The notes beneath the pieces were generated by a model. The model had not been told where the DNA came from, ran no database searches, and saw nothing but the letters and a program-made list of their open reading frames with translations. This document shows, piece after piece, positions 6,132-7,334 of a stretch of DNA of 7,334 nt. Origin of the DNA: Roseiarcus sp037446355 (GTDB lineage Bacteria; Pseudomonadota; Alphaproteobacteria; Rhizobiales; Beijerinckiaceae); the NCBI GenBank assembly GCA_037446355.1, contig JBBIIT010000098.1, positions 1-7,334 of the forward strand, written 5' to 3'. Each line of letters starts with the position of its first letter. The first letter of the stretch is position 1. The translations under genes were made by a program, and so were the position numbers.

Positions 6132-6998
6132 ATGGCGAGCGCGGAGGCGCCGGTCAACTACATGGAGCGCACGCGCCACTATTATCGCGCGCTGGGCTAT
6201 CCGAACGACTACGTTTGGGCGCACTTCGAGGACACGCCATTCGTGCGGCTGGCTAAGCCGCTTTCGCGGACGCGCGTGGCCTTGATCACGACCGCGGCGC
6301 CGCCCGACTATGACGGCGTTCGGCGCGTTTGGTCCGGCGACGTCTCAGCGGCGCCATCCCGTCTCCACACCGACCATGTGGCGTGGGACAAGGAATCCAC
6401 CCACACGGAGGATCGCGAGAGCTTTCTGCCCATCGAAGCCGCGTCGAAATTGGCGGCCGAAGGGATGTTCGCCGGGCTCACGGCGCGCTTCCACGGCGCG
6501 CCGACCGAATATAGCCAACGCAAGACTCGCGAGGTCGATGCGCCTGAAATCCTCAAGCGCGTGCGCGAGGACGGCGCCGACGCGGCGCTGCTGACCCCGT
6601 TGTGCCCGGTCTGCCATCAGACGCTCAGCATCGTGGCCCGCCTCCTCGAAGCAAATTCCATCCCCACCGTGATCGTCGGTTCGGCGTTGGACGTCGTGGA
6701 GCACTGCGGCGTTCCCAGATTTTATTTCAACGACTTCCCGCTCGGCAATCCCTGCGGCCCTCCGGGGAGGCCGGATCTGCAACGAGAGATCGTCCGCCAG
6801 GCGCTCAAGCTAATCGAGACCGCCGAAACCCCGCGAACGACGGTCAAATCGCCGTTCGTCTGGGGCGAAGAGAGCGACCTTTGGCGCCCCCGTTACGGCC
6901 GCGTCGATCCGGCGGACCGCCAGCGTCTGCTCGAACTCGGCAAGGAGCGCCGCCGGCTTCAGGCGATGAGGAAAGAAACCGAGCGCGAGGCGGGTTAG
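6132..6998 (+). CDS. Glycine/sarcosine/betaine reductase selenoprotein B family protein, cysteine form
   Basis: A 288-residue protein of the GrdB/PrdB family. In anaerobic clostridia these subunits carry selenocysteine and reductively cleave glycine, betaine, sarcosine or D-proline. The recognisable core runs from about residue 80 to 235: DHVAWDKES, FLPIEAASKLAAEGMFAGL, DGADAALLTPLCPVCHQT, SIPTVIVGSALDV and FPLGNPCGPPGRPDLQ. The position expected for selenocysteine is Cys158, encoded by TGC, in a Cys158-Pro-Val-Cys161 pair, so the selenium UxxC motif has become an ordinary CxxC and the third cysteine of the clostridial motif is Thr164. Cys192 and Cys208 are further cysteines. Residues 255-288 are highly charged and probably helical. 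There is no signal peptide, and no grdA, grdC, grdD, grdE or prdA partner is nearby. The ATG at 6132 has GGGAGG 6 bases upstream. The substrate is unknown; a thiol-based reductase or a divergent non-Grd function are both possible. Confidence 0.85.
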   Translation: MASAEAPVNYMERTRHYYRALGYPNDYVWAHFEDTPFVRLAKPLSRTRVALITTAAPPDYDGVRRVWSGDVSAAPSRLHTDHVAWDKESTHTEDRESFLPIEAASKLAAEGMFAGLTARFHGAPTEYSQRKTREVDAPEILKRVREDGADAALLTPLCPVCHQTLSIVARLLEANSIPTVIVGSALDVVEHCGVPRFYFNDFPLGNPCGPPGRPDLQREIVRQALKLIETAETPRTTVKSPFVWGEESDLWRPRYGRVDPADRQRLLELGKERRRLQAMRKETEREAG

Positions 6999-6999
6999 C

Positions 7000-7024
7000 G
7001 GGTGCAGGCCCGTCGCCTGCGCCC
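7000..7024 (+). terminator. Strong stem-loop immediately after the GrdB/PrdB-like gene
   Basis: GGGTGCAGGC (7000-7009) pairs with GCCTGCGCCC (7015-7024) over 10 bp, with one G-U wobble and a 5-base loop. It starts two bases after the TAG stop codon. No T-run follows, so it is either a U-less terminator or a 3' end that protects the mRNA. Position and stem strength make a role at the transcript end likely. Confidence 0.45.
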
Positions 7025-7131
7025 ATCCCCGGCAACGCCGTCGCCCCTTCCCCAGTTGCGGATCGGGTGCGATTTCGAGTTCTCCTGGTCCGAGTTCGCG
7101 CACGGCGGTCCCGCTCTCCCGCTCTGCCTCT

Positions 7132-7148
7132 CGCGCCGGACCGGCGCG
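7132..7148. repeat. Perfect 17-bp GC-rich palindrome upstream of tRNA-Ser
   Basis: CGCGCCGG (7132-7139) and CCGGCGCG (7141-7148) are exact inverted copies around a single A. As RNA this would form a 7-bp stem with a 3-base loop; as DNA it could be a symmetric protein-binding site. It lies about 20 bases upstream of the possible tRNA promoter. No T-run lies on either side. Confidence 0.4.
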
Positions 7149-7167
7149 GGCGCGATCCGAGAAAATC

Positions 7168-7195
7168 TTGCACGCCCGCGCCCACCATGTTAAGC
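7168..7195 (+). promoter_or_regulatory. Weak candidate promoter for tRNA-Ser
   Basis: TTGCAC (7168-7173) in the context TCTTGCAC resembles an alphaproteobacterial -35. The best downstream partner is TTAAGC (7190-7195), a poor -10 at 16 bases. Position, about 50 bases before the tRNA, and the relatively AT-rich GAAAATC just upstream are the main support. Confidence 0.25.
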
Positions 7196-7244
7196 GCCGC
7201 CCCGACCTAACGCGCGAGGCTCACGCTTCGATCAACGCGGCCGC

Positions 7245-7334
7245 GGAGAGGTGGCAGAGTGGTCGATCGCGCCGCACTCGAAATGCGGAGTACGTGCAAG
7301 CGTACCGGGGGTTCGAATCCCTCCCTCTCCGCCA
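7245..7334 (+). tRNA. tRNA-Ser (anticodon CGA)
   Basis: A complete 90-base class II tRNA. The acceptor stem GGAGAGG (7245-7251) pairs with CCTCTCC, followed by discriminator G and an encoded CCA at the very end of the window. The anticodon arm is CCGCA-CTCGAAA-TGCGG with anticodon CGA at 7279-7281, which reads UCG serine codons. The long variable arm, GTACG pairing with CGTAC around a 6-base loop, is diagnostic of the serine/leucine/tyrosine class, and the T arm carries GGTTCGAATCC with one G-U pair. The UCG codon suits a GC-rich genome. The 3' ends of such tRNAs are frequent integration sites, but what lies beyond is not visible. Confidence 0.97.

Larger units (their letters stand above)
6999..7244. 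other. Non-coding stretch between the GrdB/PrdB-like gene and tRNA-Ser
   Basis: I see no convincing gene in these 246 bases. Short open frames exist on both strands, but they have no good ribosome-binding site and no recognisable protein. The stretch holds a hairpin right after the upstream stop (7000-7024), a dense GC palindrome (7132-7148) and a weak candidate promoter for the tRNA (7168-7195). The segment from about 7030 to 7130 has no structure I can name. Confidence 0.6.

Noticed and set aside
5869..6285. Plus-strand open frame bridging the ThDP and GrdB-like genes
   Set aside because: It overlaps both in a different frame, has no ribosome-binding site that I can see and shows no recognisable domain.
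6603..6605. Selenocysteine codon in the GrdB/PrdB-like gene
   Set aside because: The codon is TGC, not TGA, so no SECIS element is needed and none was looked for further.
7002..7193. Short open frames in the gap before tRNA-Ser
   Set aside because: They have no ribosome-binding site or recognisable protein and lie across hairpins; treated as non-coding.

Overview
The window looks like chromosomal DNA of an alphaproteobacterium, most likely Hyphomicrobiales (Rhizobiales), possibly near Beijerinckiaceae/Methylocystaceae. The evidence is uniformly high GC, codons strongly ending in G or C, and protein signatures I associate with that group: an L,D-transpeptidase with an HGSNEP...SSGCIRM active site and a stand-alone CGFS glutaredoxin. 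The placement is inference from recalled families; no search was run. I see no insertion sequence, phage gene, CRISPR array or rRNA.

Layout. At 121-1665 (+) lies a class I adenylate-forming acyl-CoA ligase of unknown substrate. It runs tail to tail into a minus-strand group: a monothiol glutaredoxin (grxD type, 1662-2003), moaA for molybdenum cofactor synthesis (2081-3103), an L,D-transpeptidase (3180-3764) and a small uncharacterised exported protein (3949-4284). A rho-independent terminator (3131-3160) separates the transpeptidase from moaA, so the group is not one simple operon. From 4285 the strand switches. A ThDP-dependent enzyme of the IlvX/benzoylformate decarboxylase branch (4448-5995, +) is followed by a protein of the glycine/sarcosine/betaine reductase selenoprotein B family in which cysteine replaces selenocysteine (6132-6998, +). 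A 246-base stretch with hairpins but no gene follows. The window ends exactly at the encoded CCA of a complete tRNA-Ser(CGA) (7245-7334).

How the genes fit together. Most are housekeeping: redox/Fe-S handling (glutaredoxin), cofactor synthesis (MoaA, itself an Fe-S enzyme), cell-wall cross-linking (transpeptidase) and translation (tRNA-Ser). The accessory part is the right half, where a predicted 2-oxoacid ThDP enzyme lies beside an orphan Grd/Prd-type reductase subunit with no partner subunits in view. That pair, together with an unassigned acyl-CoA ligase about 2.8 kb away, is the most likely place for undescribed metabolism. The sequence alone does not prove a functional link, and a candidate promoter between the two suggests separate transcription.
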